A DNA stretch of 64,000 nt from Protopterus annectens (Eukaryota > Chordata > Ceratodontiformes > Protopteridae): positions 1,748,282,126 through 1,748,346,125 of the forward strand of contig NC_056725.1 in assembly GCF_019279795.1 (NCBI RefSeq). The letters are read 5' to 3'. This document shows positions 11,180 through 23,460 of this stretch, in pieces. Within the stretch, counting starts at the first letter, position 1; each line of letters starts with the position of its first letter. A model generated the notes under the pieces. It was not told the origin of the DNA. It saw nothing but the letters and a program-made list of their open reading frames with translations, and searched no databases. A program made the translations under genes and the position numbers.

Positions 11180-12010
11180 TTGTTGGATAAACTTTTTATT
11201 TCTTCCTTAGCTTGTTCTACATCAAAAAATATCTTTGATTCTCCAGGAAAGAAGAGAGCTGGATACAGCAGCTTGAATCTCACATTTGCCTCTTAACATT
11301 TCCTGATAGGTGGGATACATTTTCTTCTCTTCTGCCTGGTGTACAGTGAATAATCATTTTCCACAAGCACTCTGATGTATCCAAAATTTTAATACTTTTC
11401 TCTTCTGCCACAGGTTTGACAAGATCATTTTTTCTGCTGGTATGATTGCATCTTTGCTAACAGTGGCCTTTGTTGCTTTCTCATGGCCAGGTTTGGAGCA
11501 TAGACTCAATGTGCCCTTTCAATTAACAAATCCTGCTGTGGAATACCAGTCCAGTTGCTTATTTGTGCTTTCATAAAATTAATAATTTGTTTCCTTACAG
11601 TTTCTCTGGTACAGCATAATATCACAAGTTTTCTCTGCACAGACACACACTGATTTTATGCTGTATCATTTTTTTTTAAACCTCTCTTCCTGAGAGAAGT
11701 CTCATGCTCAGCCAACCTTTTCTTCATTTCCATCTCTGATTTTTGCAGTTTTGTCAGTTCATCTGAATAGCTAGTTAAAGGTTATGCATGTTTTTTCCAG
11801 ATTTTTTTATTTGTGGTGATAACTCCTTCAATGTTTCATTTATTTTAATCACCTCCGAGTACAATTTGATTTATTTTACTTCTAAATTACAAGAAACCAT
11901 CTCTTGTATCAAAGCTGAAACTTAAACTGTTTTTTCTGAATAGCTGCAGGATTCCTCCCAGCATTTTTTATTCCCCTTTTCTGGTTGTTTTTTCTTTCAT
12001 GTTCTCTAAA
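11180..12010 (-). pseudogene. L1-I ORF1 (coiled coil, RRM, CTD)
   Basis: Minus-strand reading gives a coiled-coil-like run (LTKLQKSEMEMKKRLAEHET, about 11765-11705). An IERAH-like RRM edge follows near 11515. The C-terminal domain has KLLYPALFFPGESKIFFDVE (about 11270-11210) followed by QAKEEI. The YPAR-like 'LLYPA' plus the acidic '..FFD..EQA' ending is the L1 ORF1 C-terminal domain, which binds element RNA. Broken by stops; no intact frame. Confidence 0.6.
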
Positions 12011-13079
12011 TTCCTGGCAATGAACTTTACTAGTTAGTAACTGAAGTTTACTCAAGCTGACAATATCTCAGTCTGTTATTTCTCTCTCATTTTTTTTTGT
12101 TTTTAACACTAGGAGAGTTGAAATTAAGCTGCTGATCAGTGTGTAGACACCTTGGAAGTCCATTCTTGTTTACTTCCTAATGGCCTCCTACAACTCTTCA
12201 TTGTTGTTTGGGCTACTGTGTCTCTATTGCTCTTTATTCAATTGGTGCTGCATATATCCCTGCATCTGTGCCCCCCCCTCCTGCCCCCCCCAGTCCATGC
12301 ATGTCCTTATGATGTTTCCTTATTGCACTCAGCATCCCTTCAGTAGTCCTCTCATTCTCACTGCCTTCTCATTTTTAATTTTGAAAATAGCCCTTTCAGC
12401 TTTCTGCTGCCTTAATCAAACTGCCAGTTCATGTAAGCCTTAAAAACAGAAAATGCTTTTTTTTAGAATTGGATCAAATGAGCATTGCTAAAGCATCTTT
12501 TACCTTACTTGCTATTCTGGATATTACCTTAGGTTTGTAAATATATATAACCCATTTTTTAAAGTCCTCTTTAGATTTATTCTACTGTCTTAATATCCCT
12601 CCTCTAACTTATCCTACTGAACCTTCTCATGTAGGGTTACCCTTGCTACCTCTATTGTAAGTTCTTGGCCTTCTTTTGTGGTTTCCTCAGCCTCCCTCTC
12701 ATTTTTCTTCCTTGACTTATAACTAATCACTTTTTTCTCTTAAAAATATTTTTTTCCAGTTATCCCAGCTAATGTTTAATATTTCTGTCATCCCTCCCAG
12801 CTACTACTAAATAGTCTTTCACCCAATGTTTGCAATACATATTTGACAGCATTTATTTTGGAAGCCTATAGTGTTTGGTGCATTCCTTCCTCTCTCCTAT
12901 TTCCACACACATTTGTAGAAAGGCATAGTCTGAAAACATAGAACTTGCTGTAAAATCCTTCCAGAAACATGAAAACTTTGTTCTAGATCACCTTCTGTAT
13001 TTGGGAGAACAGTGTGTAAATGCCCATCATTTCTTTTTTCTTAAGACTATATCCAAATGTCCACTAACCCCAAGTAACT
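12011..13079 (-). other. Upstream part of L1-I, poorly resolved
   Basis: Pyrimidine-rich on the plus strand and continuous with L1 ORF1 to the left. It may hold the ORF1 N-terminus and 5' UTR. I could not place motifs here. It ends where MITE A begins. The 87-aa frame at 12180-12443 has no recognisable homology. Confidence 0.3.
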
Positions 13080-13468
13080 GGTTTATATCATATCATCGAA
13101 AGATTAAAATATCGAATCACTTAACATCGAACTGAATTCCTCTAAACGTAAAATATCAAAATGGGAAAAAAAAAACGTGGAGTGTAGATCAAAAACAAAT
13201 TGCTCCATGCAGGGGGCAAGACCCCCCACACCCCCTGCCACTTAAATATACCACTTCGGAGATCGCACTTCAGTGCACTACAGTGTGGAAATAGAAGATT
13301 TCTGTTTCCTACACTGTAGCGCAATCTCGGAGTTGCTAGACCCTTAATGTTTCATGTCCCCGTTGGAAACTGCCATTCACATCATTTCGATGTTTTCATG
13401 GTTTGATGTATTCAGTTCAATGTTATGTGATTCGATGTTTTCATCTTTCGATGATATGACATAAACCC
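13080..13468. mobile_element. MITE A (389 bp, long TIRs)
   Basis: The ends are inverted: 13080-13139 (ggtttatatcatatcatcga...) is the reverse complement, with a few differences, of 13409-13468 (...tcgatgatatgacataaaccc). The hexamer agtaac lies beside both ends (13073-13078 and 13469-13474), a possible target-site remnant. Inside is a second inverted repeat (about 13250-13335, cggagatcgcac / gcgcaatctcgg) and a G/C hairpin (gcagggggcaagaccccccac, 13208 onward). No transposase is encoded, so it would depend on a related autonomous DNA transposon. Confidence 0.8.
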
Positions 13469-13474
13469 AGTAAC

Positions 13475-14302
13475 ACAATGTTTCATACAGTATTTTCTGT
13501 CCTTCTTAGCTTATGTACTATCTGTACCCCTTGAACAGCATGCTTTCTCCCCTTCACACATTTTTTGGCTTTTCATGGCTGATCATCAGCTTGTTCTTGT
13601 ACACCAGGGCTTCTGAATTTGACTTGGCAACACCAGGACTTACTCCAGCCAATGTTCAGGGCCAGTGAAGAGACTAAGGCTACCTGAGACAGTGTCATAC
13701 TGCTGCCAAGGAATGTTTTTCCTTTTTAACCTTACCTCCTCTGCCCAACCATACTGTCCCGGGAGTTGACATACAACGCACTGCCAAAGCATATTGTCCA
13801 CAAAGCCACCTGTCACTCCAAGAGCCCTGTTCTCTGCAGACAATATCCCCCCTTGCATCCCAACCTTCAGCAGAGATCAAATTCAGTGAAGCTTCCAATT
13901 GCAGTCAGCTTCCCCCTCAGGATGCGCATCTCCATTTTCCATGCCTGCAAGCACCCAAGCTGCTGCTAGAACCTGGACCATAGTTAGAGCTTTATCCCCC
14001 TATGCCATCAGCACAGGCTAACATTCTACTTTCGTAATAGTAAATTTAACAAAATGTAAATAAATAAATTTCAGTCCCTTAGTAATAAGAGCTTGCTTTT
14101 CTGAAAGATCAGTACCTGCAAAAGTATTTATCTTTGGTAGAGAGACATTATTGTTAGTCTTAGCATTTGACAGATTCCTTTAAACCCTTTATTTTGACCC
14201 CTTGTGTCCACCAGTTACTGCTCTACTTCAGTAGAAACCTTGCTGACATAAAAATTACTACAGCCTTTTTGTGCACTCTTCGGTAACTGGTCCTTTCAGC
14301 TG
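13475..14302. other. Unidentified spacer between MITE A and MITE B
   Basis: Moderately AT-rich with no ORF, repeat terminus or RNA gene that I could support. It may be displaced 5' sequence of L1-I because MITE A appears to have landed inside a continuous stretch. Confidence 0.3.
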
Positions 14303-14309
14303 TTCTAAA

Positions 14310-14848
14310 GGGTTCCTATTATATAATCGAAGACGCAATCCTTCAAATGCGTCTTGATCGAACTTGAGGGGTTGGGAGGGTGGCTTAATGGCTAAGGTGT
14401 TTGCCTTACAAACACAAGATGCAGGGTTTGAGTCTCACAAGGGCTAATTGGCTAGGCTTAAAATGGCTCACAAGGGCAGTTAGCTTAGTACTAAACTATG
14501 AACCTATGAAAGCACGAAACAGCAAAATAGTGAAACAGCATATAAGCAATTTCTTTCCCTGGGAAAGAAATCGCTTGGCAGCCTCCGTTACTTTGCTGTT
14601 TTCCTCACTGTAGTGCGATCTCGGAGTTGGTATATTTAAGTAGAGGGGGTGTGAGAGGCACAGCCCCCCCCCCCCCACTTTATGTAATATTTTGAAGTTT
14701 TTTATTTTTTTTTTTATGGAACATTGATTTTTTTTCCCTGGGGAAAAAAATCGCTGTTCCAAGTGTTCGGGATTGTAAGCTTTCATTTACATGGGGTCGA
14801 TAAATCAGCGTTGGCTTTTTTAAGCATTCGCTGATTTACTATAGACCC
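14310..14848. mobile_element. MITE B (carries a SINE insertion)
   Basis: Begins gggttcctattatataatcg and ends ...gatttactatagaccc; the end is an imperfect inverted copy of the start. The 7-mer ttctaaa flanks both ends (14303-14309 and 14850-14856). The interior (14590-14690) is the reverse complement of the MITE C core: gatctcggagttggtatatt followed by a G-run/C-run hairpin. A palindrome tttccctgggaaa lies at about 14554-14566 with a related copy at about 14735. A tRNA-derived SINE sits at 14371-14510 within it. Confidence 0.75.
14371..14510 (+). mobile_element. tRNA-derived SINE with CR1-like tail
   Basis: The head shows an A box (tggcttaatggctaagg, 14381-14397) and a B box (ggtttgagtct, 14425-14435) at tRNA-like spacing, so it could carry an internal RNA polymerase III promoter. 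The body (ggctaggctta...tagcttagta) and the tail ctatgaacctatg resemble the 3' end of the CR1 elements here (ggctaggcttgtaaagg...gcctagta...cctatgaac). SINEs often share a tail with the LINE that mobilises them. Inserted in MITE B. Confidence 0.75.
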
Positions 14849-14859
14849 TTTCTAAAGCC

Positions 14860-17159
14860 CCCCCCCCCTTTTTTTTTGGCGTTGACTTTGCCTACTTCTG
14901 TTTCCCAGATGTATCCCGTGCAAGGCCACTAATGTATACCCCATTCTTTTGATAACGGTTAATACCTGCTGTATTTTCACAAGATCAATATGTCCACTGA
15001 TGTTCCAGCTTAAGACTTTGAATTGATCTGTAACTCAGTTTTGTCCCCATGTCTAGCTTACCTTTTGTAATCCTCTCCAATAGCCTTCCAAAAAGGTTCC
15101 AAAACCTGAAACTGTAGTTTCCCCAGATTGTTAGCCTCCTCTTCTGATAATTTCCAGATGACCTAGCAGTACTTTTGCCATCAGACAGAATTCTCATATT
15201 CTCTCTTTCATTATGATGCACTATGAATGCCCTCTGCATTTTGCCCCCTATTCTTCTTGTGTCTTGCTTTATAGAAGCAAAAAAACTGAAAAAAAAACAT
15301 AAAACTATACCCTCAGCTACCTCACCAGTTAAGGTAGCCTCCGCTACCGTATTGCTAATGAGACCATTCAGGTGCCCCGTTCACTGACCTGATGCCAGTC
15401 TCATCTTCACAGTGTCATGTGATTTCTACAGCATTTATTTAGCTAGTTTTTAATTCCATAACCATTATAATATTCACCAAAATCATTGTAATCACCCAGT
15501 TTACACTGTACTAATTTCATGTATTTTTCTTGTGTTCACTGTCCATTATAGTATGTTCCTCTCCATGGTGGACTTCATAAATTAGGGTCCCAGAGTTCCC
15601 TCTTTTTTGATACAACTGTGTAACAAGCACAAAAAGAAAAAATACATTTTACTACATCTCCCACCATGTTTTGTCACTCAGTCTTTGCTACAACATTTGG
15701 TTACACCCTAGTCCTTCCCCCGCACATATTTCAAACTGTCTGCCAAACACCTTGATTGCTGTTTATTTGTGTTTGTGTTATGCCTCTCTAGTGCCCCAGA
15801 CAACTGTTCAATTTCTTATTAATAATGGAAATAAATGAAGTATTTCAAGCTCAGCTTTCATTTTCTAGTCTTATGCTTACCTAAATCCACCGTAACCAGT
15901 TTTGCATAAAGCTTGCCCAGCATCATATAATTTCAATTAACTCGAGTGTGCCTATGTGGAGAGTTTCCCTCCCCTTTTGCCTCCTTATAGTCACATCAGA
16001 TAAACATAATTTTCTTTTATCACCATGTTAGATTAATACAGTTTCAACCTAAACTAAAAAAAAAAATCTCCGACAAGCAAATAGTGGCACTGAGAGTAAA
16101 ATGTTTCCCTCGTTAATAAAATCAATACCACTACATTTCCCACAATAGTTTACCGCTTAAGCAGCATATTCTGAATATTTAGACAGATTAATTTCAATAT
16201 CAATCATAAAAAAAACTTCCAATAAAAAAGCGTCATTAAAAATGCACTGTGTTCATTCATAGTATCATTTACATGGAGGATGTCCAATGTCCTAAAATGT
16301 GAGTTCTCTCCAGCATATTGATTTCCATATTTGCATCTCCCCTCCTTAGTTTAGACCACCTAAGTAAAGTGCACTTCCTCATGTTCCCATATTGAATTAT
16401 TTAAATCTTTACCAAAGCCCTCAACAAGCTGGGAAAGTTATGACATTGTAAGTGCAGTTAATATTTTGTCATTTACACCAGGCCCCCTTCCCTCCTTATT
16501 TCAATATTCAGTACCTCAGAGGACTTCCATTTGGAATTATTTAGCATCACTGTGTCTCAGAGTTCTCTTTCTACATGTTTACCCAGTTAATGCCAAAAGT
16601 CCCTTTAGTGCCAGATGCCTTCTGAGCAGTGGAGAACTTGTAAAGTCTGTTTCCTCATCACCAGCAGTGCTTGATGCTCCTCTCACTTGCCCTCCTTTGA
16701 TCAAGCTACTTTCCCAGAGCACTCTTCAGCTCCCTGCTCTTCACTCTCTAAAGCTAATGTGGCTTCTTTTGCTCTTCAAGTGTCTTAAGAAAAAAATGTT
16801 ATTAAACATTTTACAATATATACACAGAAAGGAAGAAATTCAACTTGCATATTGTTATACAGTGATAGAACTACATTGAATCATCAAGGTAATCTTGTAC
16901 CATTAATACATTAAGAATATTGGTGTTTCAATAGCAACATATCAAGGTTATCCCAACCACTAGAAGTATTAGTATGGGCTCTTCAAATGTCTTTCCTCAT
17001 CCTGGTTAGAAGAATTTCATCATTGCAAGCTAGACCAATGTAGCCTTGCAGCTCCTGAGAATACCCTGAGCAGCAGCTTTCCTTTTTGTTACCCCAAGGA
17101 GTCTTCTCCACGTAGCTACTTCTTCCCTGATTATCATGGTATTAAAATCTGTTTGTGTG

Positions 17160-17160
<1 letters not shown>
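14860..17160. other. Unidentified, no supported gene
   Basis: No domain, RNA gene or clear element terminus found. A 137-aa frame at 16466-16879 (+) has no motif I recognise and no upstream signal; its length is within chance expectation. Homopolymer runs (C-run near 14860, A-run near 16060) are present. Confidence 0.4.
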
Positions 17161-17162
<2 letters not shown>

Positions 17163-17203
<41 letters not shown>

Positions 17204-17210
17204 ACATATA
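17163..17210. repeat. (TA)n microsatellite
   Basis: Alternating TA with a few TATG/TACA variants, immediately left of the foldback element. Confidence 0.95.
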
Positions 17211-17872
<662 letters not shown>

Positions 17873-17879
17873 GTGCACC

Positions 17880-18783
17880 CACATGCATAGGTTTAATAAT
17901 AAACCAAGACGTGCTTCAGAGGGCTTGTTTTGCTTCTCCCAGGCTGCCTTGCTGTTTTTGTTTTGTTTTTTTCTTGTGCCCATTCCAGTTTAGTGTCCAC
18001 CCTGACAATAGCTGCTTAATGTAGCCCACAGTCTGTCCCTTCTAAAGCCTGCATGGTGATGCTCAGTCTTACATTTTTTCTGTGCACTGTGTCTTCATGA
18101 TCTACTAGAGCTTCATCTAGGGTATCCAGCCTCCCATCTGATACTACCAGCTTTACTTTCAACCCCACATTTTCATCTGTGGGTTTCTGAAAAATATTTG
18201 AATGCTCACTTGAGTATTGCCCACATATTTTAATCTTTTTGTATTCCATGCAATGTACTGTTCAAAGTATTGATTCTTCATTTTAATTTCGCTTAATATT
18301 GTAGGTAATGAAACCATGGGGTCCCTTGCTTCATGTGTTTTTCTGTCACTGGTGTTTGGTCTATCTTGGAATCTTCTGAAATATGCACTACAGAGACATC
18401 ATGTTATTTTACAATATTTTTTTCTACAGTTTGCACTTATGAACTGGCATAAAACTTTCACAGCAATAATCATGACTTTACTGACTGTTCTTCCCTCAAA
18501 TAGCGTATTAAAGGTATTAGTTAACTTAGTCTCTGGCAAATGGAGGAGTGTAACAGTGCTACGTGGAAAGTCTCCAGCATCTGGAATGTGTTATTGTATA
18601 TTTCTGTAATGCACAGTGGCATTTATTGACACCTTGTGGATGAAAGCAGAATATCAGATAAAAGCTTTATTACTATAACATTTAAGAAAGCTGATGACTC
18701 TTGATTGTAGAAGTTTGTTTTAATTTTACTGCAGTTTTGTTTTGCCAGGTCATTAAATTCTATTTACTTTTGTGTTTTTGCAG
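17880..18783 (+). other. Presumed IGF2R intron sequence upstream of the exon
   Basis: No element motif recognised. It ends with a pyrimidine-rich tract and AG at 18782-18783 that serve as the splice acceptor for the exon that follows. Confidence 0.5.
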
Positions 18784-18964
18784 TAGCCCTGGTGGTATCT
18801 GGAACTTAGGACGCCCCAGTTCCAGGCTTGCTTACCATGATGGGATGATTCAAATAAAATATCAGAATGGGACCCCGTACAATAATCAGCAGCATACACC
18901 ACGATCAAGTCTTATAACTTTCTTGTGTGATTGGGATGCAGGGATAGGTTTCCCTGAGTACCAG
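18784..18964 (+). CDS. IGF2R: IGF2R (cation-independent mannose-6-phosphate receptor) internal exon
   Basis: The translated exon reads [20 protein letters not shown], then [20 protein letters not shown], then [16 protein letters not shown]. It matches the part of IGF2R where a luminal repeat has 'Y.DGMIQL.Y.GGTPYNN..HTPR..LITFLCD.DAGVGFPEYQ', which I recall from the human protein. The receptor sorts mannose-6-phosphate-tagged lysosomal enzymes and takes up IGF-II; this segment is luminal. The acceptor is a pyrimidine-rich tract plus tttttgcag ending at 18783. The donor is cag|gtgaga at 18964/18965. The phase is 2 at the start and 0 at the end, length 181. An alternative acceptor three bases later (tag, 18786) keeps the same phase. 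No stops or shifts. The open frame outside these sites is intron read-through. It is the only host coding sequence I can support. Confidence 0.88.
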
Positions 18965-20825
18965 GTGAGACATGTGGTATTTTTAAACAAGAGAGCAACA
19001 TTAAAATGCTAGTTTGTTAGCAAATATGATAATGGTTATATGCCTACCTTAGCTTGGAATTGTCAAAAATTCTTAATTGTAGTGGGCCCTTTTAACTGAT
19101 CAACATTCTTTCCTGTTTCACCTAAAGTCAATTTTCATTTTTTTTCTGTAGTTTTATTCACAACGCCTGATCATGTAACCCTTTAAACCTTTGTGATGCT
19201 TACAGAGATGTTTCTCTATTTCCAACTGAGTGATACCTCTTAACATTCTGCCTTTTTATGCTTATTTTTAAATAATTGCAAAGCTATGTTACATATATGC
19301 TACAAAAATATATACACCTAGCAGGGATATTCAATTCTGTCTAGAACAACTCAAAATTTAAGTGATTTTCATATTCATGATTATGCCAATTGTCATAAGT
19401 TTTCATATTTCTATAAATATCTCAACAACCAAGCTGTATGGACAGAATTGCCTTGACTTGCATCAAAACACATAAGTGGGAAGAATGGAAATGATGTGTG
19501 ACATTTTGTACGTAACATGAAGGTGTACATATGTAAAGTGTGTTCAAATAATTACAAAATGAAGGTTAACTTGTTTATTCTAACTTATAAAATTATGTTT
19601 AGGACTTTGATTCTAATGACTGATAACGACTGATGAGTGTTTGCTGAGCAGTTTTGCGGTTTACACTTCTAGAATAACATTTGTAGTCCTAGAGGTATAA
19701 ACATTTATTTATACTGTGAGTTTATCTTTAGAGTTCATTAAAAGGTTCAAAATGCAAACTTGTTAGTGCTCCTGTGGGATTATTTAAGTCCACAGTTATA
19801 GTCATGAGTCTGATTTAAAAAGTGGGCACATCCAAGTGACATCCATTTTTTCCAACAACGTGCAGTGTTTAATTCTTATTATAGGAAACTGCCCATGCAA
19901 AATGCTTAAAAAATAGACCTATACATTTCTTTTGTGCTCATCATATCGAGAAGCCAGATTATCACAGGTGCTGTGTTCTGTCTTTGCTATTTGTTGCTGC
20001 AGCATAATATTGAGGTTCTGACTAACTTCATTACTGCCAGAGCAGAACTTCAATCCAGTGGCTAGACTTTGAAGCCACAGGGAAGATTACCGTACCCATC
20101 GCTTTCCCTGATGTCTAACATTCACATGCTTTTGTGAGAAGGTCAGTAATGATTCCCAGGCATGAGGCAGACAAAAGGACCCATGTAAAAGACACGTGAC
20201 CAGGCCTGAGGTTTCTGCTCTAAAGTCCTGCCCCTTCCTCTAGATCATCATCCTCATCCTTCAGGAGGAGCCTGGCCTTGTGTACACTTCTGGGTTTGGA
20301 GGAAGTTGGGGATTGAGCTGTCTGTCCTAACTTTTGCAGGACCTGATAATTTTCTGCTCTCCTCTTTCACAGATGACATTGGAGACTTTGCTGTATAACA
20401 AGAGAAGTGGCTGGGTTGTCCGGTGCTTACTGCTTGAGCTTATTTGTATCATGTAGCACTGATTCCTTTCAAACCCCCCCCCCATGCAAATTTATTTACT
20501 TTTTTTTTGTCAAGAGCACCATCCACGCTTCTTCCTCACATTAGTTCTATTTATTTATGCATATATTCAGGATATTTAGATGGCCCATTCTTGGGTAGAA
20601 CTTTTATGGTGTTGAACATCTCAACAGCAAGATGTTAAAAAAGGTGAAATCAATTAAAAACTGTAAGAGATGTAAATACAAATAATTAAGCTGATATATA
20701 ACAATTTAAAGGCAATTAAATTGACCCAGCAATAATCTAGGTGAATATTATAAAGGTGGCTCTTCAAGGACTTTAAAGCAATACTCAAAGTCATTGCCTG
20801 AATTTAGTAAGGTACTTTGTTACAC
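18965..20825 (+). other. Presumed IGF2R intron downstream of the exon
   Basis: AT-rich, without recognisable ORF domains. A less AT-rich stretch near 20030-20300 might be a degraded repeat, but I saw no tRNA-like boxes or termini. Confidence 0.5.
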
Positions 20826-21369
20826 AAGATTGAGGTAAGATGTACAAACATACCCTTTGGCTTGATAAACAATCAACAGTCCCTCATTATTTACAGCGTC
20901 TAGCAGGGGTATGGGGTCTCAGCAACTTCTTAGCATAAGCTGAGCCCAGACTGTGAAAGGTACAGTAGGTGAGTGTCAAGAGAGTAAAAGTGTATCTAAC
21001 TGCATCTGGGAGACAGTTCAAATACCACGGGACTGAAGTGATATGATTGAAGGGTGATCAGTACAATAGCAGCAGAAATCTGCAGTTACTACCACTGGGT
21101 CAGTTCACCATTCATAAGTCCAAAATAAAGGGTGCTACAGCAAGCTAAATGTAAAAATAATGAATGCATGAATCATTTTAACAAGTTTATTGTTGGAATA
21201 ATGAGCTTGATCCAGGTTTTCTTCAGATGAAATTGTGACGTCTTGACAACAGCTGACACCTGGTGCTTTAGTGTCAGTTTTTCAACAAATCCATGTCCAG
21301 ATCATAGACAGAGGGCACAAATGCCATCTTGTTATTCCCTTAAGTTATTAAGGGAAGAAGCAAAGATAG

Positions 21370-22250
21370 ATGTGATGGATGAATGTTATGAACGCTACCG
21401 TGAATAAACATGGCTTTGGTCTTTGCATGGTTTAACTTAAGTCAGTGGCCATAATGTGAGACAGAATCCTGTGAAAAGGCGAGGTAATGCTGGATATCTG
21501 CTTTTGACAGGTATTAAACACCTCTCCCAATAATCACTTTTCTTAATGGCAAAATATAGAATGTTAGCAGAAATGGATGTTGAACAGAATCTTGAGACAC
21601 ATAGCAATTGAGGGGGGAATAGACTACACTGGAGGAATTGATCCCTGACATTGTGGTCTGGTACTGTCCTGAGAAGTAGGAAACAAACCACTTGTACAGT
21701 GCCTGTAAAACTGCAGTAATATTTTAAGAGATTAATAAAATTCCATGGTATCAGAAACTGTCAAGAGACCAAGTAAGGCCAAGGATAAATATAAATATTG
21801 ATCACTCACCCTTAGGAAATTGACACCATTTGAATGATTTTGGTTTCAATGCTATACCTAGGTCTGAAACAAAATTGATGTAGATCTAATAGGTAATGAG
21901 AAATAAGAACAACATACAGGTGAGTGTGCACTGCTTACTCATTAACATTCATGATAAACCAGAGTTGAGAAAATTGGACAGTAATTAGATAGTTAAGAAC
22001 CATAGTCAGCTTTTGGAGAGTAGAGATGATAATGGTCTCCTTTAAAAAAGTTGGAAATGTCCCAGATTTCAAGGTAGATCTCAGTGTGGAACAGTAGACA
22101 CAGTGACTCAAGGCAAGTGATAGCCAACTTCAGAGGTAAGGGGTCCAGTCTGTAGTGAGTAGTGTGCACAGTTGATACAATCTTCATGACTTCATTGTAG
22201 TCCACATTATTAAACTCAACCTTGCAAAGCTTCAGATATTCCACGAAAGA
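21370..22250 (-). pseudogene. L2-like ORF2 reverse transcriptase fragment
   Basis: The frame 22244-21993 (-) gives HYRLDPLPLKLAITCLESLC, matching the 'LDP.P..L.K' start of L2-group RT, then EIWDISNFFK. Further left, read in changing frames, come LYKWFVSYFSGQYQTTMSGI, a degenerate 'VSQDSV' for VPQGS, and a LKLNHAKTKAMFI block equivalent to 'L.LN..KTE...IG'. The YADD box is not intact in one frame. Confidence 0.65.
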
Positions 22251-22859
22251 GTCACTGTAATGCTCAGTGACTGTGAGTATGTGGTGAAGGACTGCTTTAA
22301 TTTATGTTATCCACAAAGAATTATGAGATTTCCTCAGAATAATCCAAGGACAAAAAGCTTTTTGAATAAAGAATGCAGGCTGGGATGTACAACCTGCCAA
22401 ATGCCCTTAAAAGTGCAGCTAGACTTATCAGTACAGGGGAAATGTAACCAGATACAAAAGATGCTCTCTTTCATGAGATTTCTCTGCGGTAAGCAAGTTA
22501 ATGTTAATCTAGTGTAAGCTTATCCTTGAGAAAAAGCATCCCCCATCATTGCAGTTGTCTAGTCATTGTCTAGTCCTGTGTCAACAGTTGTAACTCATGA
22601 TCAAACTTTGGTTCTTTCCATGTAACAGGCCTGTGACACACATCAGTTGGGGCATGAGTATCCAGAGACGCACTACAGCAGTGTTACATATTACAGTAAG
22701 TGAATCTGGATTATCTGTACTGGCCTGTAAAAGATGGTCAAGTAAAGGAGACAGACATCCAGTTTACCATTCTCATATCCCAGCATTTGACCAGATGAAT
22801 ACAAGGAGGTGTAATGACTTGCAAAGGCCAAGCTTGAAATGAACCAGGTAGCAGTCTGT

Positions 22860-23265
22860 CCAGGAGATTGATTCTGTCACCAAGTTCATAGTTTCAAGAC
22901 CAACCTGGAATATCAACTCCAGTGAAACACCTTTCCAGATTTATGGGCTGCAGTGGTAGCCACCTGAGTAAGGCTGAGGCTGTTTCAGGACTGCAAACTT
23001 CTGTGGTCTTGTCATTGACCCAATACTTGCCACCCCATTAGATTGTTCTTGTCCTGCCTAAGATAGTGAATGACTGTGAGACCTGATTAGAAGCTTCAAG
23101 ATATGGGCCATAATTCTCGTTTATCTAGGTCTCCATAATAATAACGTCACCCCCATAGATCTGGTCCAAAACAATACTTTGCTTTGTCCATACTGACCTG
23201 ACATTAAAAATAATAGCCCTGGTCGGAGTCCTGGTTGAGAGTTCACATCCTATCAGTCAGAGACC
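22860..23265 (-). pseudogene. L2-like ORF2 endonuclease fragment
   Basis: Minus-strand reading across frames gives IIFNVRSVWTKQSIVLDQIY, then a METW box (catalytic Glu block) and ENYGPYLEAS. This matches the L2 order 'N.RS...K...L...I.....DI..ITETW....Y.P...A'. Frames shift at least twice. Confidence 0.65.
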
Positions 23266-23460
23266 TATACTTCACTTCAAAGGTACTGTTGGTGTGTCAC
23301 CTTCCATAGTGATTCTTCACCCTCCAGCACTGCTGAGATATACTGATCCCAGTCTGAAACCCAAGTTCAGGGTGAACAAGAACTGAGTCCCTACATACCT
23401 TTGCTCAATGATTGTGTGCTATCCCCAGCATTTTGCATTTAGGTATCCAAAAGCTAGGAA

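Larger units (their letters stand above)
3950..13079 (-). mobile_element. L1 LINE copy I (minus strand, interrupted by CR1-A)
   Basis: A degenerate L1 runs right to left. ORF1 is at about 12010-11180, ORF2 endonuclease and RT start at 11020-9275, and the rest of RT at 4790-3960. A CR1 sits between the two ORF2 halves. The 3' end is lost to the left, where DIRS copy 1 begins. All frames are heavily broken, so the L1 is older than the insertions it carries. Confidence 0.8.
20830..23460 (-). mobile_element. L2-like LINE (minus strand, degenerate)
   Basis: Read right to left: endonuclease start near 23260-23000, RT start near 22250-21990, later RT near 21750-21370, then about 500 bp of 3' sequence. 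The order and motifs fit the L2 group of the Jockey superfamily rather than the CR1 copies elsewhere in the window. Stops and shifts are dense, so it is an old copy. Confidence 0.75.

Noticed and set aside
14371..14440. Possible tRNA gene (A and B boxes)
   Set aside because: The sequence continues into a CR1-like body and tail and does not fold as a full tRNA; it is a SINE head.
16466..16879. 137-aa ORF as a gene
   Set aside because: No motif, no splice or promoter evidence, and length within chance for this composition.
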